Shown: positions 7,777-18,022, counted from the first letter of the stretch. The stretch: DNA of 39,884 nucleotides from Mucilaginibacter sp. (GCF_025362475.1 NZ_JANYGH010000068.1:1-39884), one strand, 5' to 3'. Notes: generated by a model from the sequence alone, not told the origin. Translations and numbers: made by a program.

Positions 7777-7812
7777 AACAAAGCCGCAACCTTACAGGGT
7801 CGCGGCTTTGTT
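7777..7812. terminator. Bidirectional terminator between amidotransferase and adaptor genes
   Basis: An 11-bp perfect stem (AACAAAGCCGC / GCGGCTTTGTT) with a 14-base loop lies between two convergent genes, followed on both sides by A/T-rich sequence. It should end both transcripts. Confidence 0.8.
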
Positions 7813-7832
7813 ATTATATAGATAATTACTCC

Positions 7833-9182
7833 TTAGTTACTTTTGCCATCCTTATTATCCGGATTAAATAACTTCGCTTTGTCAACCTTTTCAACCACCA
7901 TGCCATCGGCCAGTGTTTTTGATATGGCTGCATACGGAGCCGATACAACTTCATCGCCACTTTTAAGGCCACTTAGTACCTGGATGTAGGTATCATTCTG
8001 AATACCGGTAGTTACCTGTACTTGTTTAAGCTTGTTGCCGTTCAACACAAAAACATATTCTTTTGATGGTTGTGTTAACTGCGGTTTGCTTTTATCATCG
8101 TCTTTCTTTGGCGGGCCATTCTGTTCTTTTTTCTCCTCGCGGGTTGTAACCGATTGAATTGGCACCGATAATGATTTAACCTGGTTGGTATTAATATCAA
8201 CAGTAGCTGTTAATCCCGGGCGGAAAGGTGAAGGGTTATCGGCAGTCTTTTTAAGCAAAGCCACATATGATGCAGCATTGATACGCACCTTAACCGTGAA
8301 GTTAGTTACCTGATCGGCAGTTGTACCAACTACGTTGGCCGAGCTTCCTATTTCAGAAACTACCCCCGTAAACTTTTTGCCTAAAAACGCGTCGATCTCG
8401 ATATTGGATGAATCCCCTAAAGAGATGCGGTTAATATCGTTTTCATTCACATCCACGTTCACATCCATTTTGCTCAGATCAGATATGGTCATGATCTCGG
8501 TACCTGCAAACTGCTGGGTTCCTAAAACACGCTCGCCCAATTCAATTGATAGCTTTGATACCACGCCATCAACCGGAGAGTAAATGGTTGTTTTGGCCAG
8601 GTTATCCTGCGCTTCTTTAACCGATGCTGATGATTGCGCCAAACCATATTGAGAACCTATAACATTTTGTTTTGCTGCTTCAAGGGATGCTTTTGCACCT
8701 TCAAAAGCCGCTTTAGCGTTTTCATACTCTGATACGGTAAGTACCTTATTTTTATAAAGTTCCTGGCTGCGTTTAAAAATACCGGCCTGGTTGTTAAAAG
8801 TTGCCTCGGCTTGTTTCAACATCTGGCCAGAGTTACCCACACTTGCCTTTTGGGTATTGTATGATGCAATGGCACGATCATAACCAGACTTTAAAATGTC
8901 TGGGCGGATTTTACATAGCAACTGGCCTTTTTTAACCACGTCGCCTTCCTTTATAGGCAGTTCAACTACCTCGCCAGATACTTCCGGGCTTATCTTAACT
9001 TCAATATGTGGTTTTATTTTACCACTGGCAGATACCGTTTCATTAATTTCACGTACATCGGCTTTTTCGGTAGCAACCTGTGTTAAAGGAGGTTTACCAA
9101 TTAAGCCGGTCGCTTTAGCTATGATCAGCAGAACGACCAGAGCGCCAAGCCCTATCAGAATATATTTAGTAGTTTTTCCCAT
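7833..9182 (-). CDS. MacA/HlyD-like periplasmic adaptor (membrane fusion protein)
   Basis: Adaptor that bridges an inner-membrane exporter to a TolC channel. A single N-terminal anchor (YILIGLGALVVLLIIAKATG, residues 7-26) is followed by a first lipoyl half (VSASGKIKPHIEVKISPEVS; KEGDVVKKGQLLCKI). A long Ala/Gln/Lys-rich coiled-coil hairpin follows (about residues 100-195), then the second lipoyl half (IYSPVDGVVSKLSIELGERV) and beta-barrel domains. A charged linker (KKEQNGPPKKDDDKSK) interrupts the membrane-proximal region. 449 residues is slightly long for MacA. It is 40 bases downstream of the TolC-like gene on the same strand, a likely operon. No ABC or RND pump gene follows before the terminator, so the partner must be elsewhere. 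The start ATG at 9180-9182 directly precedes the anchor. Confidence 0.92.
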   Translation of the reverse strand: MGKTTKYILIGLGALVVLLIIAKATGLIGKPPLTQVATEKADVREINETVSASGKIKPHIEVKISPEVSGEVVELPIKEGDVVKKGQLLCKIRPDILKSGYDRAIASYNTQKASVGNSGQMLKQAEATFNNQAGIFKRSQELYKNKVLTVSEYENAKAAFEGAKASLEAAKQNVIGSQYGLAQSSASVKEAQDNLAKTTIYSPVDGVVSKLSIELGERVLGTQQFAGTEIMTISDLSKMDVNVDVNENDINRISLGDSSNIEIDAFLGKKFTGVVSEIGSSANVVGTTADQVTNFTVKVRINAASYVALLKKTADNPSPFRPGLTATVDINTNQVKSLSVPIQSVTTREEKKEQNGPPKKDDDKSKPQLTQPSKEYVFVLNGNKLKQVQVTTGIQNDTYIQVLSGLKSGDEVVSAPYAAISKTLADGMVVEKVDKAKLFNPDNKDGKSN

Positions 9183-9222
9183 GATTATGAGTTTGGATAT
9201 TTACGGTTTTAGATTTTTTTAT

Positions 9223-10671
9223 TTATAATGATATCGGTTTGCCAAGATAGTAATCAATCACTTTTGCCCTAAACACAACCATATATTGTGCGTTGATCAT
9301 ATCAAACTGCGATTTATTAAGGTTGGTTAAAGAGGTATTATAGTCAAGCGAGTTTACCAAACCAACATTATAGCGCTGCTGGGTAATATTAAAAGCCTCT
9401 TTATTAGCCTGGTACGTTTGCGTATATGACAGGTATGATTTTTCGGCAGCTTTTACATCCAATACGGCCTGGTAAATAATCTTGCTCAGGTTGTTGCGGG
9501 CCAGCTGTGTGGTTAACCTTGCACTTTCGTATTGAATTTTTGCTTTACGTACTGATGTACGTGCACTAAAACGGTTGAATATAGGGATCTGTAAACTAAC
9601 CCCTGCCGATTGATTAAAGTTATCGCTAAGCTGTTTAAAAAACGGATACTTATTATATACCGGGGCAACATTAGGTAATGTTGCGGGTTGGTTGCGGTTA
9701 CCATTAACAAAGCCGATGGTATCTACCCTGCCTGTAGGTGTAACGCCGCCAAATAAAGTACGTGCATCAGAATAGTTTGAACCCAATTGCCCAAATAATA
9801 CCAGGCTTGGGTAATAATTACCCTGGGCTATTTTAATTCCCTGTTGGGTAGCTTTTTCCCTTTGCTCTGCCAACAGCAGATCAGGGTTAACCAATTGAGC
9901 GGTCTTTAAAACTTCCTCCGCATTATATAATGTTTGAATGTCGGTTAGCTTACTGATATCCGGTTTCTCAACAACTATATTTTCCTGCGGGCCCATTTCC
10001 ATATATTGCTTTAACGTGAGCAATGAAATTTCATAGGCATTTTGGGCATTGGTATAGTTCAGGTCTGCAGTAGATACAGTAGCTTTAGCCTGAGACAGGT
10101 CCGCCAGTGTTTGGTTGCCAACATCAAAGTTTTTTTGAGCCCTGTCTAAAGTTATTTTCGATACATCAATTTGCTGTTGAGCGGCTACTACCAAATCCTG
10201 GTTGGTTAATACCTGCAAATAAGTAGTAACCACGTTTAAAATAAGATCGTTCCTTACTTTTGCTGTCGCTGTTTTATCCGCATCCAATAATAACTTGTTC
10301 TGAATTATGGTATTGCGCAGTTGCCCACCCTGGAACAAGGTTACCTGGCTTTGTATTGTACCATTTAAGGCAAAAATACGCTGGTTAATAAACTGGTTGG
10401 TTGAAGGGTCAATATTACGGCCAAAGTTAAATGAAGCTTGAGGGCCTGCCGTAAGGTTTGGCAACTGGTTATATTTTGATTGTTTTAAGGTTTCACCATC
10501 CAAAGCCTCGGTAAATTGCGATTGCTTGATGTTAAGGTTGCGCTCCAAAGCCAGGTTTACTGCTTTTTGCAAGGATATCACTTCCTGCGCCTTAGCCCTG
10601 AAGCTTAGCGACGAAAACAGTATGGTGCAAATAACAGTTGCTTTAAGTGATAATAGTAATTTTGGTTTCAT
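9223..10671 (-). CDS. TolC-like outer-membrane efflux channel
   Basis: A 482-residue outer-membrane factor that forms the exit duct of tripartite pumps. A cleavable signal (LLLSLKATVICTILFSSLSF, then RAKAQE) precedes the mature protein. Paired TolC-type repeats follow: ALERNLNIKQSQFTEALDGE near the N-terminus of the first half and VLDVKAAEKSYLSYTQTYQA in the second, rich in Gln, Asn and Ala as in the coiled-coil alpha-barrel. It is the upstream gene of a pair with the MacA-like adaptor. The ATG at 10669-10671 immediately precedes the signal. The gene is divergent from the deacetylase at 10766, and the 94-base gap holds both start regions. Confidence 0.93.
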   Translation of the reverse strand: MKPKLLLSLKATVICTILFSSLSFRAKAQEVISLQKAVNLALERNLNIKQSQFTEALDGETLKQSKYNQLPNLTAGPQASFNFGRNIDPSTNQFINQRIFALNGTIQSQVTLFQGGQLRNTIIQNKLLLDADKTATAKVRNDLILNVVTTYLQVLTNQDLVVAAQQQIDVSKITLDRAQKNFDVGNQTLADLSQAKATVSTADLNYTNAQNAYEISLLTLKQYMEMGPQENIVVEKPDISKLTDIQTLYNAEEVLKTAQLVNPDLLLAEQREKATQQGIKIAQGNYYPSLVLFGQLGSNYSDARTLFGGVTPTGRVDTIGFVNGNRNQPATLPNVAPVYNKYPFFKQLSDNFNQSAGVSLQIPIFNRFSARTSVRKAKIQYESARLTTQLARNNLSKIIYQAVLDVKAAEKSYLSYTQTYQANKEAFNITQQRYNVGLVNSLDYNTSLTNLNKSQFDMINAQYMVVFRAKVIDYYLGKPISL

Positions 10672-10765
10672 AAGGTTTTTCTATACAATGGTAAGCAACT
10701 GTTTACTACATTGCAATGTTGATTTCTATATATCGGAAAATTTAACATTTATTTTTTTTATTGAT

Positions 10766-11401
10766 ATGTACCTGGTTAAAACTCCATGGCTGTTAAAAAA
10801 GCTCTATCCCGAACTAATTTGGAACGTAAACCAAAGCAACCGTTGCATTTATCTCACTTTTGACGATGGACCTATACCTATTGTTACACCCTTTGTATTA
10901 AATATTTTAAAACAATATGAGGCCAAAGGCACATTCTTTTGCATTGGCGATAATGTGGGCAAGCATCCGGATATTTTTGAGCAGGTTGTAAAAGATGGTC
11001 ATGCCATAGGCAACCATACCTATAATCACCTCAAAGGATGGAAAACAGATAACAAAACCTACCTCGATAATTTTTTACTCACCGATAAATTATTGGATAC
11101 CGATCTTTTTCGGCCGCCATATGGGCGCATTAAAAAACAGCAGGTGAAAGATTTGAAAGCAGCACGCCCCAATGTCAAGATCATTATGTGGAACGTGTTA
11201 AGCGGCGATTTCGACATCAACTTAAAACCCGAAGATTGCCTTAAAAATGTATTGAAACATACCCAAGCCGGATCAGTAGTAGTTTTTCATGATAGTTTGA
11301 AGGCTTTTGACAGGCTGGAATATGTTTTGCCAAGGGCGATGGAGATTTGGAGTAAAGCGGGATATAGTTTTAACGCCCTAATCCCTAAAGAATTTATTTA
11401 A
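10766..11401 (+). CDS. Polysaccharide deacetylase (NodB / CE4 family)
   Basis: Metal-dependent deacetylase of N-acetylated sugars (peptidoglycan, chitin-type or surface polysaccharide). The conserved blocks appear in order: TFDDGP (residues 31-36), the metal-binding HxxxH within GNHTYNHL, RPPYGR, a WNVLSGDFD block and a late FHDS. The length is 211 residues, typical for a minimal NodB domain. There is no obvious signal peptide, so the enzyme may act on a cytoplasmic precursor. I chose the ATG at 10766 although the frame is open further upstream to 10526, because that extension runs antisense to the TolC-like start and has no NodB homology. It is flanked downstream by secreted carbohydrate enzymes, but the 170-base gap argues against co-transcription with them. 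Confidence 0.9.
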   Translation: MYLVKTPWLLKKLYPELIWNVNQSNRCIYLTFDDGPIPIVTPFVLNILKQYEAKGTFFCIGDNVGKHPDIFEQVVKDGHAIGNHTYNHLKGWKTDNKTYLDNFLLTDKLLDTDLFRPPYGRIKKQQVKDLKAARPNVKIIMWNVLSGDFDINLKPEDCLKNVLKHTQAGSVVVFHDSLKAFDRLEYVLPRAMEIWSKAGYSFNALIPKEFI

Positions 11402-11574
11402 TTGTGGGTTCAAAATTCTTCCGGCAACGATTGCGTAGTTTTAATTGACCATATTCTTTTTTTGTTGTTCAGTAGTAATTAATCTTGTCAGCGGTATAAA
11501 ATTATTCGATCAATTTATTGATTGACAGAATAATTACGCCATCATAGCCTAAAAAGTAACATACTTAAACCACA

Positions 11575-14334
11575 ATGAAAAAGACAATCCTTCCAATTTT
11601 GTTCATGCTCATCGTTTCTGCTGCATTAGCACAGGAAACTGCTATTAAATACCTGTCGGGTACGGATAAAGATCATACCGTGCAATGGGATTTCTTTTGT
11701 ACCGGCGGACGAAACAGCAATAAATGGACAAAAATTAACGTCCCCTCTAACTGGGAACTGCAGGGTTTTGGCACATACAACTACGGGCACGATAAAGTTA
11801 AAGCTAACGAACAGGGATTATATAAGCACGAATTTACTGCGGGTAACTGGAAGGATAAGAAAATATTTATTGTTTTTGAAGGCTCGATGACTGATACCAA
11901 AGTGATGGTTAATGGCAAACAAGCCGGGCCGGTACACCAGGGCAGTTTTTATCGCTTCAAATACGATATCACCGAATTGATAAAACCCAATGCGCAAAAC
12001 CTGCTCGAGGTTACTGTTGATAAAACATCGGCAAACTCATCTGTAAATGATGCAGAACGCCGGAACAGTGATTTCTGGGTTTTTGGAGGCATTTACCGGC
12101 CTGTTTACCTGGAAGTTGTACCAGCCACTTTTATTGAAAGGCTTGCCGTAAATGCCAAGGCCGATGGTTCATTTCAGCTTGACGTATATCCGCAAAACTT
12201 AAAAGGCGACGAAACTATTGAAGCCCAGGTACAAAAGCTAAATGGCGAAAATTCAGGTAAACCATTTGCTATTAAAGCAAACACCACTAATGAACACCTG
12301 GAGCTGAAATCGAACTTTAGCAAGCCCTTATTATGGAGCGCCGAATTTCCTAATTTGTACCAGGTTATAGTGGCCATAAAAAATAAACAGGGGGTTATTC
12401 ACCGGGTTAAGCAAAAGTTTGGTTTCCGCACGGTTGAGTTAAGGGCTAATGACGCGCTTTATGTAAATGGCGCCAAAATAATGATGAAAGGCAGCAATCG
12501 CCACAGTTTCTGGCCTGAAAGCGGTCGTACTTTAAGTCATAATGTTCATTTAATGGATGTTAAGCTAATGAAGGAGATGAACATGAACGCGGTACGTATG
12601 TCGCACTATCCGCCTGACGCGGATTTTTTGGATGTGTGCGATTCATTAGGCCTGTATGTGCTGGATGAACTAACCGGCTGGCAAGCTAAATATGATACTA
12701 TAGCAGGCCGTAAATTAGTTAAAGAACTGGTAGTAAGAGATGTAAACCACCCTTCAATCCTTTTTTGGGATAATGGCAACGAGGGCGGCTGGAACCGCGG
12801 ATTAGATAACGACTATGCCTTATACGATCCTCAAAAACGTACCGTGATACACCCATGGGAAAAGTTTAACGGCACCGATACCAAACATTACCCCGATTAC
12901 AATTACATTGTTAACGCGGTGGCTACCGGGCAGGAAGTTTTTTTCCCTACAGAATTTATGCACGGCCTTTACGACGGCGGAGCGGCAGCCGGACTGGATG
13001 ATTTTTGGAGCCTCATGGTGAAACACCCTCATGGCGGCGGTGGCTTTATATGGGCGCTTTTGGATGAAGCTGTTATCCGTACAGATAAAAACAACACCTA
13101 TGATTCTGATGGGAACCACGCCCCCGATGGCATTGTAGGGCCGCACCGCGAAAAGGAAGGCAGCTTTTATGCCATTAAAGAGATCTGGTCGCCGGTTTAT
13201 ATAAACCCACAGCCTGTTAACGCAAACTTCAACGGGAAAATTCCTGTCGAAAACAGGTATTCCTTTACTAACCTTAACCAATGCTCATTTAAATGGAAAC
13301 TGGTTAAATTTCCATCGGCACATGATAAAACTACGGCAGCCATTGTAAATGCAACCGGCTTACTTGCAGCACCCGATCTTAAGCCAGGCGAAAAAGGGTT
13401 ATTAAATTTAGCCTTACCAACATCGTGGTCAAAAAGCGATGCGCTTTATCTTACCGCTTACGGGCCGGATAAAAAAGAAATATTTACATGGAGCTCGGCA
13501 ATCACCATTCCGGCAACTATCGCCGGTAAAATTGCGTCAACGCCTGTTAAATCAGCAATAAAAACAGACGAAACAGATCAATCCCTTCGTGTACATTGCG
13601 ATGGCATAAGCTATTATTTTGATAAGGGTACCGGATATATTCAAAAGGTTGTTAAACCTGCGGGCACTATCTCATTATCTGGCGGACCGGTTTTGGCAGG
13701 CGTAAATACCAGCTTAAAACTGTTTACGCACAAAGCCGTTAACAAACAATATATTATCGAAGCCGACTACCAGGGCGGGGGAGCATTACACATAAAATGG
13801 ACATTCACCCCCGGCCGTCCTGTTAAACTGGAATATCAACATGCCCAGCAGGGTGATGCTGATTTTACCGGGATCACATTCAATTATCCCGAAGAGAAAA
13901 TTACCGGCATGAAATGGCTTGGCCAGGGACCTTACCGGGTTTGGAAAAACAGGCTGAAAGGGCAACAGTTTGGCGTTTGGCATAAAGCTTATAATAACGC
14001 TATTACGGGTGAAACCTGGGGATACCCCGAGTTTAAAGGTTACCATGCCGAAGTTAACTGGGTAGTGATAGAAAATAAAGAATCACCGTTCACTGTTTAC
14101 ACAGCAGATAAAAACATGTACCTGCAAATGCTGCACCCGGCCAGGGAAAAAGATGCACTTAGCAACAATAACGTTGAGCCCGCTTTTCCCGAGGGTAGTA
14201 TCGGGTTTTTAAATACCATAAGCCCTATTGGCACCAAGTTTCAGGCGGCAAAAGTAATGGGGCCACAAAGTCAAACGAATCATATCAGCGGCGAACCGGT
14301 AAATGGCACGCTCTGGTTTGATTTTACGCGTTGA
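11575..14334 (+). CDS. Secreted GH2 glycosidase (beta-galactosidase-like)
   Basis: A 919-residue glycoside hydrolase family 2 enzyme. The signal peptide (KKTILPILFMLIVSAALAQ) is followed by the sugar-binding jelly-roll (KINVPSNWELQGFGTYNYGH and the repeated W/F-rich segment), an Ig-like domain and the TIM barrel. The acid/base Glu403 is in WDNGNEGGWN and the probable nucleophile Glu460 in FPTEFMHG. A late C-terminal domain with GMKWLGQGPYRVWKNR resembles that of large LacZ-type enzymes. The substrate may be a beta-galactoside or another beta-linked sugar; sequence alone does not decide. It is 42 bases upstream of the sugar dehydrogenase gene, so the two are probably co-transcribed. The start ATG is followed immediately by the signal. 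Confidence 0.9.
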   Translation: MKKTILPILFMLIVSAALAQETAIKYLSGTDKDHTVQWDFFCTGGRNSNKWTKINVPSNWELQGFGTYNYGHDKVKANEQGLYKHEFTAGNWKDKKIFIVFEGSMTDTKVMVNGKQAGPVHQGSFYRFKYDITELIKPNAQNLLEVTVDKTSANSSVNDAERRNSDFWVFGGIYRPVYLEVVPATFIERLAVNAKADGSFQLDVYPQNLKGDETIEAQVQKLNGENSGKPFAIKANTTNEHLELKSNFSKPLLWSAEFPNLYQVIVAIKNKQGVIHRVKQKFGFRTVELRANDALYVNGAKIMMKGSNRHSFWPESGRTLSHNVHLMDVKLMKEMNMNAVRMSHYPPDADFLDVCDSLGLYVLDELTGWQAKYDTIAGRKLVKELVVRDVNHPSILFWDNGNEGGWNRGLDNDYALYDPQKRTVIHPWEKFNGTDTKHYPDYNYIVNAVATGQEVFFPTEFMHGLYDGGAAAGLDDFWSLMVKHPHGGGGFIWALLDEAVIRTDKNNTYDSDGNHAPDGIVGPHREKEGSFYAIKEIWSPVYINPQPVNANFNGKIPVENRYSFTNLNQCSFKWKLVKFPSAHDKTTAAIVNATGLLAAPDLKPGEKGLLNLALPTSWSKSDALYLTAYGPDKKEIFTWSSAITIPATIAGKIASTPVKSAIKTDETDQSLRVHCDGISYYFDKGTGYIQKVVKPAGTISLSGGPVLAGVNTSLKLFTHKAVNKQYIIEADYQGGGALHIKWTFTPGRPVKLEYQHAQQGDADFTGITFNYPEEKITGMKWLGQGPYRVWKNRLKGQQFGVWHKAYNNAITGETWGYPEFKGYHAEVNWVVIENKESPFTVYTADKNMYLQMLHPAREKDALSNNNVEPAFPEGSIGFLNTISPIGTKFQAAKVMGPQSQTNHISGEPVNGTLWFDFTR

Positions 14335-14376
14335 TCATAACCAAAACATTAAACCAATCAATACAAATAAAACCCT

Positions 14377-15600
14377 ATGAAAAAACATCTTCCTTTAACC
14401 GCCCTATTATGTTTGGGCATTGCGGTATGCGTATTGCCGTCCTATGTTTTACACGAAATAAAGCCGGTTAAAAAAAGCGACGAGCCATCCCTCATTACGT
14501 TAAAAGTACAGCCCATTGCCGATAAATTGTACTCGCCAACAGCCCTAACATTTCCTGGCAATGGCGATATCTGGGTAACCGAGCAACCCGGAAAAATACG
14601 GGTAATAAAAAATGGAAAGTTAATTGAAGAGCCTTTGCTTGACCTCAGGAGCAAAATGCTAAAAGTAAATAAAGGATATGAAGAGCGCGGATTGTTAGGG
14701 ATTTGCCTGCACCCGCAATTTAAATCCAATAAAAAATTCTATGTTTTTTACAGCGCGGCGTCAAGCCAGGCATCAGATCATAAGGATGTTATAGCCGAAT
14801 ATAAGCTGTCGCCAAATTCAAACCAGGTTGACCCTAACAGCGGCAGGATCATACTCTCAGCCGAGAAACCAGCCGGAAATCATGATGGCGGCTGTATACA
14901 GTTTGGCAAAGATGGTTATTTGTACATCTCATTTGGGGATGGTGGCGGCCAGGGTGATAAGCATGGCGACTTTGGGAACGGGCAAAGTATCAATACCTGG
15001 CTTGGCAAAATCCTGAGGGTTGATGTTAATACCGCATCTGGATACGTAGTACCCAAAACCAATCCTTTTGTTGACCGAAAAGATGCAAAGCCAGAAATAT
15101 GGGCGTATGGTTTCCGTAATCCCTATCGGTTTTCTTTTGATAAGGCATCCGGGCAATTGTTTGCCGGTGATGTAGGTCAGGATTTATGGGAAGAAGTTGA
15201 TATTGTTACAAAGGGCGCCAATTACGGCTGGAGGCTGATGGAAGGAACGCATTGCTACAATCCAGCCAGCGGTTGTGATATTAAGGGTATTACCATGCCA
15301 ATTACCGAATATAGCCATACGGAAGGCATATCTGTTATAGGTGGCTATGTTTATAACGGAGCGCAGTTGCCGGTTTTAAAAAGCAAATACGTGTTTGCCG
15401 ATTGGGTAGGAAAAATATTTTATTTACAAAAAGCAGGTACTAAATGGCTACGTGGTAAAATCACTTTGCAAAACATCCCCGCCAACTCAAAAATATTAGG
15501 ATTTGGCGAAGACCCTGCAGGCGAAGTGTATGTACTTACCAATGCTGATACCGGGCCGGAAAATGCAAATGGAGGCATTTATAAGCTGGTGAAAAACTAA
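14377..15600 (+). CDS. Soluble PQQ-type aldose sugar dehydrogenase
   Basis: A 407-residue beta-propeller enzyme of the glucose/sorbosone dehydrogenase family that oxidises aldoses using PQQ. After an N-terminal hydrophobic segment (LTALLCLGIAVCVLPSYVL) that acts as signal or anchor, conserved motifs follow: ALTFPGNGDIWVTEQPGKI, the active-site NHDGGCIQFGKDGYLYI with its His, SFGDGGGQGD, AYGFRNPYRFSFD, GDVGQDLWEEVD and NYGWRLMEGTHCYNP. The gene follows the GH2 glycosidase by 42 bases in the same direction, and the sequence between is a short A/T-rich leader. A plausible role is oxidation of sugars freed by the upstream glycosidase, but that is inference. No PQQ synthesis genes are in the window. 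Confidence 0.93.
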   Translation: MKKHLPLTALLCLGIAVCVLPSYVLHEIKPVKKSDEPSLITLKVQPIADKLYSPTALTFPGNGDIWVTEQPGKIRVIKNGKLIEEPLLDLRSKMLKVNKGYEERGLLGICLHPQFKSNKKFYVFYSAASSQASDHKDVIAEYKLSPNSNQVDPNSGRIILSAEKPAGNHDGGCIQFGKDGYLYISFGDGGGQGDKHGDFGNGQSINTWLGKILRVDVNTASGYVVPKTNPFVDRKDAKPEIWAYGFRNPYRFSFDKASGQLFAGDVGQDLWEEVDIVTKGANYGWRLMEGTHCYNPASGCDIKGITMPITEYSHTEGISVIGGYVYNGAQLPVLKSKYVFADWVGKIFYLQKAGTKWLRGKITLQNIPANSKILGFGEDPAGEVYVLTNADTGPENANGGIYKLVKN

Positions 15601-15753
15601 ACAGGGAAGCAACTTATTTAGAATTTCTCCAAATAACATTTACCCAATTGACTAACAGCTTTTAGTTGTAATTTTTGTAAATTCGCCGCACTACGCTCCT
15701 ATCAAGGGGTTTAGTGTCAATTCTTTTACTTTTCACCTAAAAATCAAATACAA

Positions 15754-18021
15754 ATGGCTTTTGATTTAGATATGATCAAAAAAGTTTACGACCGCTACAG
15801 CACCCGTGTGGATGCTGCCCGTAAAGCGACTGGTAAACATTTAACTTTAACCGAAAAAATACTATACGCCCACCTTTCTGAAGGCGATGCCCAAAAAGCA
15901 TTTGGCCGTGGTGTTGACTATGTTGACTTTGCTCCAGACCGTGTAGCCATGCAGGATGCAACGGCGCAAATGGCTTTATTGCAGTTTATGCAAGCTGGCC
16001 GTCCGCAGGTTGCTGTACCATCTACCGTACATTGCGATCACCTTATACAAGCAAAAGTTGGCGCAGTTGAAGATTTACATACAGCTATCGATATCAACCG
16101 TGAAGTTTATGATTTCCTGGCTTCGGTATCAGATAAATATGGTATTGGTTTCTGGAAAGCAGGAGCCGGTATTATTCACCAGGTTGTTCTTGAAAACTAC
16201 GCCTTCCCGGGTGGTATGATGATCGGTACCGATTCACATACACCAAACGCGGGTGGTTTAGGTATGATAGCCATTGGTGTTGGTGGCGCCGATGCCTGTG
16301 ACGTTATGGCCGGCTTACCTTGGGAGCTTAAATTCCCTAAGCTTATCGGTGTTAAATTAACCGGTAAATTATCTGGCTGGACATCAGCTAAAGACGTTAT
16401 TTTGAAAGTAGCAGGTATCCTTACTGTAAAAGGTGGTACCGGTGCTGTTGTTGAATATTTTGGTGAAGGTGCACGTTCACTTTCTGCAACAGGTAAAGGC
16501 ACCATCTGTAACATGGGTGCCGAAATTGGTGCAACCACTTCTGTATTTGGTTACGATGAAAAAATCGCGACCTACTTAAGCGGAACAAAACGCGCTGATA
16601 TTGCCGAGCTTGCAAACGCCGTTGCTGAGCACTTAACCGGCGACGATGAAGTTTACGCAAACCCTGAGCAATATTTTGACCAGGTTATCGAGATCAACCT
16701 ATCTGAGCTGGAACCACACATTAATGGCCCTTTTACACCAGATCTGGCCTGGCCTATCTCTAAATTTGCTACCGCGGTTAAAGAAAACAACTGGCCTGCA
16801 AAATTAGAAGTTGGTTTGATAGGTTCTTGTACCAACTCATCTTACGAAGATATCACCCGTTCTGCATCTATTGCAAAACAGGCTATTGATAAACACCTTA
16901 CTACCAAGGCAGAGTTTACCATTACACCAGGATCAGAACTGGTACGTTACACAGTTGAACGTGATGGTTACCTGGATACATTTACCCAAATGGGCGGTGT
17001 TGTATTGGCTAACGCCTGCGGACCATGTATTGGTCAATGGGCACGTCATACAGACGATCCTACGCGTAAAAACTCTATCATCACATCGTTTAACCGTAAC
17101 TTCGCAAAACGCCAGGATGGTAACCCTAATACCCACGCTTTTGTAGCATCGCCAGAGATTGTAACAGCTTTGGCTATTGCAGGTGATTTAACGTTTAACC
17201 CGCTTACTGATACTTTAACCAACCTTAACGGCGAACAAGTTAAACTTGACGAACCATTGGGTATTGAAATGCCGGTTAAAGGTTATGCAGTTGAAGATGC
17301 CGGCTACCAGGCCCCTGCCGAAGATGGCAGCCAGGTGCAGGTATTAGTTGATCCAAAATCAGCGCGTTTACAATTATTGGAGCCGTTTACCGCATGGGAA
17401 GGTACCGATATTAAAGGCTTGAAATTGCTGATTAAAGCAAAAGGCAAATGTACTACCGATCATATCTCTATGGCTGGTCCTTGGTTAAAGTTCCGCGGTC
17501 ACCTGGATAACATATCAAACAATATGCTGATTGGTGCTATCAACTACTTTAACAACACTGCAGATAGCGTTAAAAATGAATTAACCGGCGAATACGGACC
17601 GGTACCAGCTACCCAACGCGATTACAAAGCAAATGGCATTGGTTCAATAGTAGTAGGCGACGAAAACTATGGCGAAGGTTCTTCACGTGAGCACGCGGCC
17701 ATGGAGCCACGTCACTTGGGTGTACGTGCCATACTGGTAAAATCATTTGCCCGTATCCACGAAACCAACCTGAAGAAACAAGGTATGCTGGGTATCACCT
17801 TTGCAGATAACAATGACTACGATAAGATCCAGGAAGACGATGTGATTGACATCAATGGCTTAACAACATTTGCCCCGGGCAAACAGTTAACCGTAGTATT
17901 AAACCATAAAGACGGTTCTGTTGATTCATTCGCGGTAAACCATACTTATAACGCTCAGCAAATTGAGTGGTTTAAAGCAGGTGGCGCATTGAACATCATC
18001 CGTAAACAAATGGCATCTTAA
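15754..18021 (+). CDS. acn: Aconitate hydratase (mitochondrial-type aconitase)
   Basis: A 755-residue TCA-cycle enzyme interconverting citrate and isocitrate through a [4Fe-4S] cluster. Cluster Cys ligands are in SCTNSSYED (IGSCTNSSYEDITR) and in the pair CGPCIG; other landmarks are the substrate-site VPSTVHCDHLIQ, GTDSHTPNAGGLG and GDENYGEGSSREHAAMEPR. The length and these motifs match the mitochondrial-type aconitases common in Bacteroidota rather than E. coli AcnA or AcnB. The ATG at 15754 is followed by MAFDLDMIKKVYDRY, a usual start. A hairpin terminator (18064-18094) follows the stop, so it is probably monocistronic. Identification is very secure. Confidence 0.97.
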   Translation: MAFDLDMIKKVYDRYSTRVDAARKATGKHLTLTEKILYAHLSEGDAQKAFGRGVDYVDFAPDRVAMQDATAQMALLQFMQAGRPQVAVPSTVHCDHLIQAKVGAVEDLHTAIDINREVYDFLASVSDKYGIGFWKAGAGIIHQVVLENYAFPGGMMIGTDSHTPNAGGLGMIAIGVGGADACDVMAGLPWELKFPKLIGVKLTGKLSGWTSAKDVILKVAGILTVKGGTGAVVEYFGEGARSLSATGKGTICNMGAEIGATTSVFGYDEKIATYLSGTKRADIAELANAVAEHLTGDDEVYANPEQYFDQVIEINLSELEPHINGPFTPDLAWPISKFATAVKENNWPAKLEVGLIGSCTNSSYEDITRSASIAKQAIDKHLTTKAEFTITPGSELVRYTVERDGYLDTFTQMGGVVLANACGPCIGQWARHTDDPTRKNSIITSFNRNFAKRQDGNPNTHAFVASPEIVTALAIAGDLTFNPLTDTLTNLNGEQVKLDEPLGIEMPVKGYAVEDAGYQAPAEDGSQVQVLVDPKSARLQLLEPFTAWEGTDIKGLKLLIKAKGKCTTDHISMAGPWLKFRGHLDNISNNMLIGAINYFNNTADSVKNELTGEYGPVPATQRDYKANGIGSIVVGDENYGEGSSREHAAMEPRHLGVRAILVKSFARIHETNLKKQGMLGITFADNNDYDKIQEDDVIDINGLTTFAPGKQLTVVLNHKDGSVDSFAVNHTYNAQQIEWFKAGGALNIIRKQMAS

Positions 18022-18022
18022 T

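Noticed and set aside
10526..10765. N-terminal extension of the polysaccharide deacetylase frame
   Set aside because: It is antisense to the TolC-like gene start and adds 80 residues with no NodB homology; the ATG at 10766 fits the domain.
15661..15690. Promoter -7 box before aconitase
   Set aside because: TAATTTTTG is one base off the TAnnTTTG spacing, so I could not support it.
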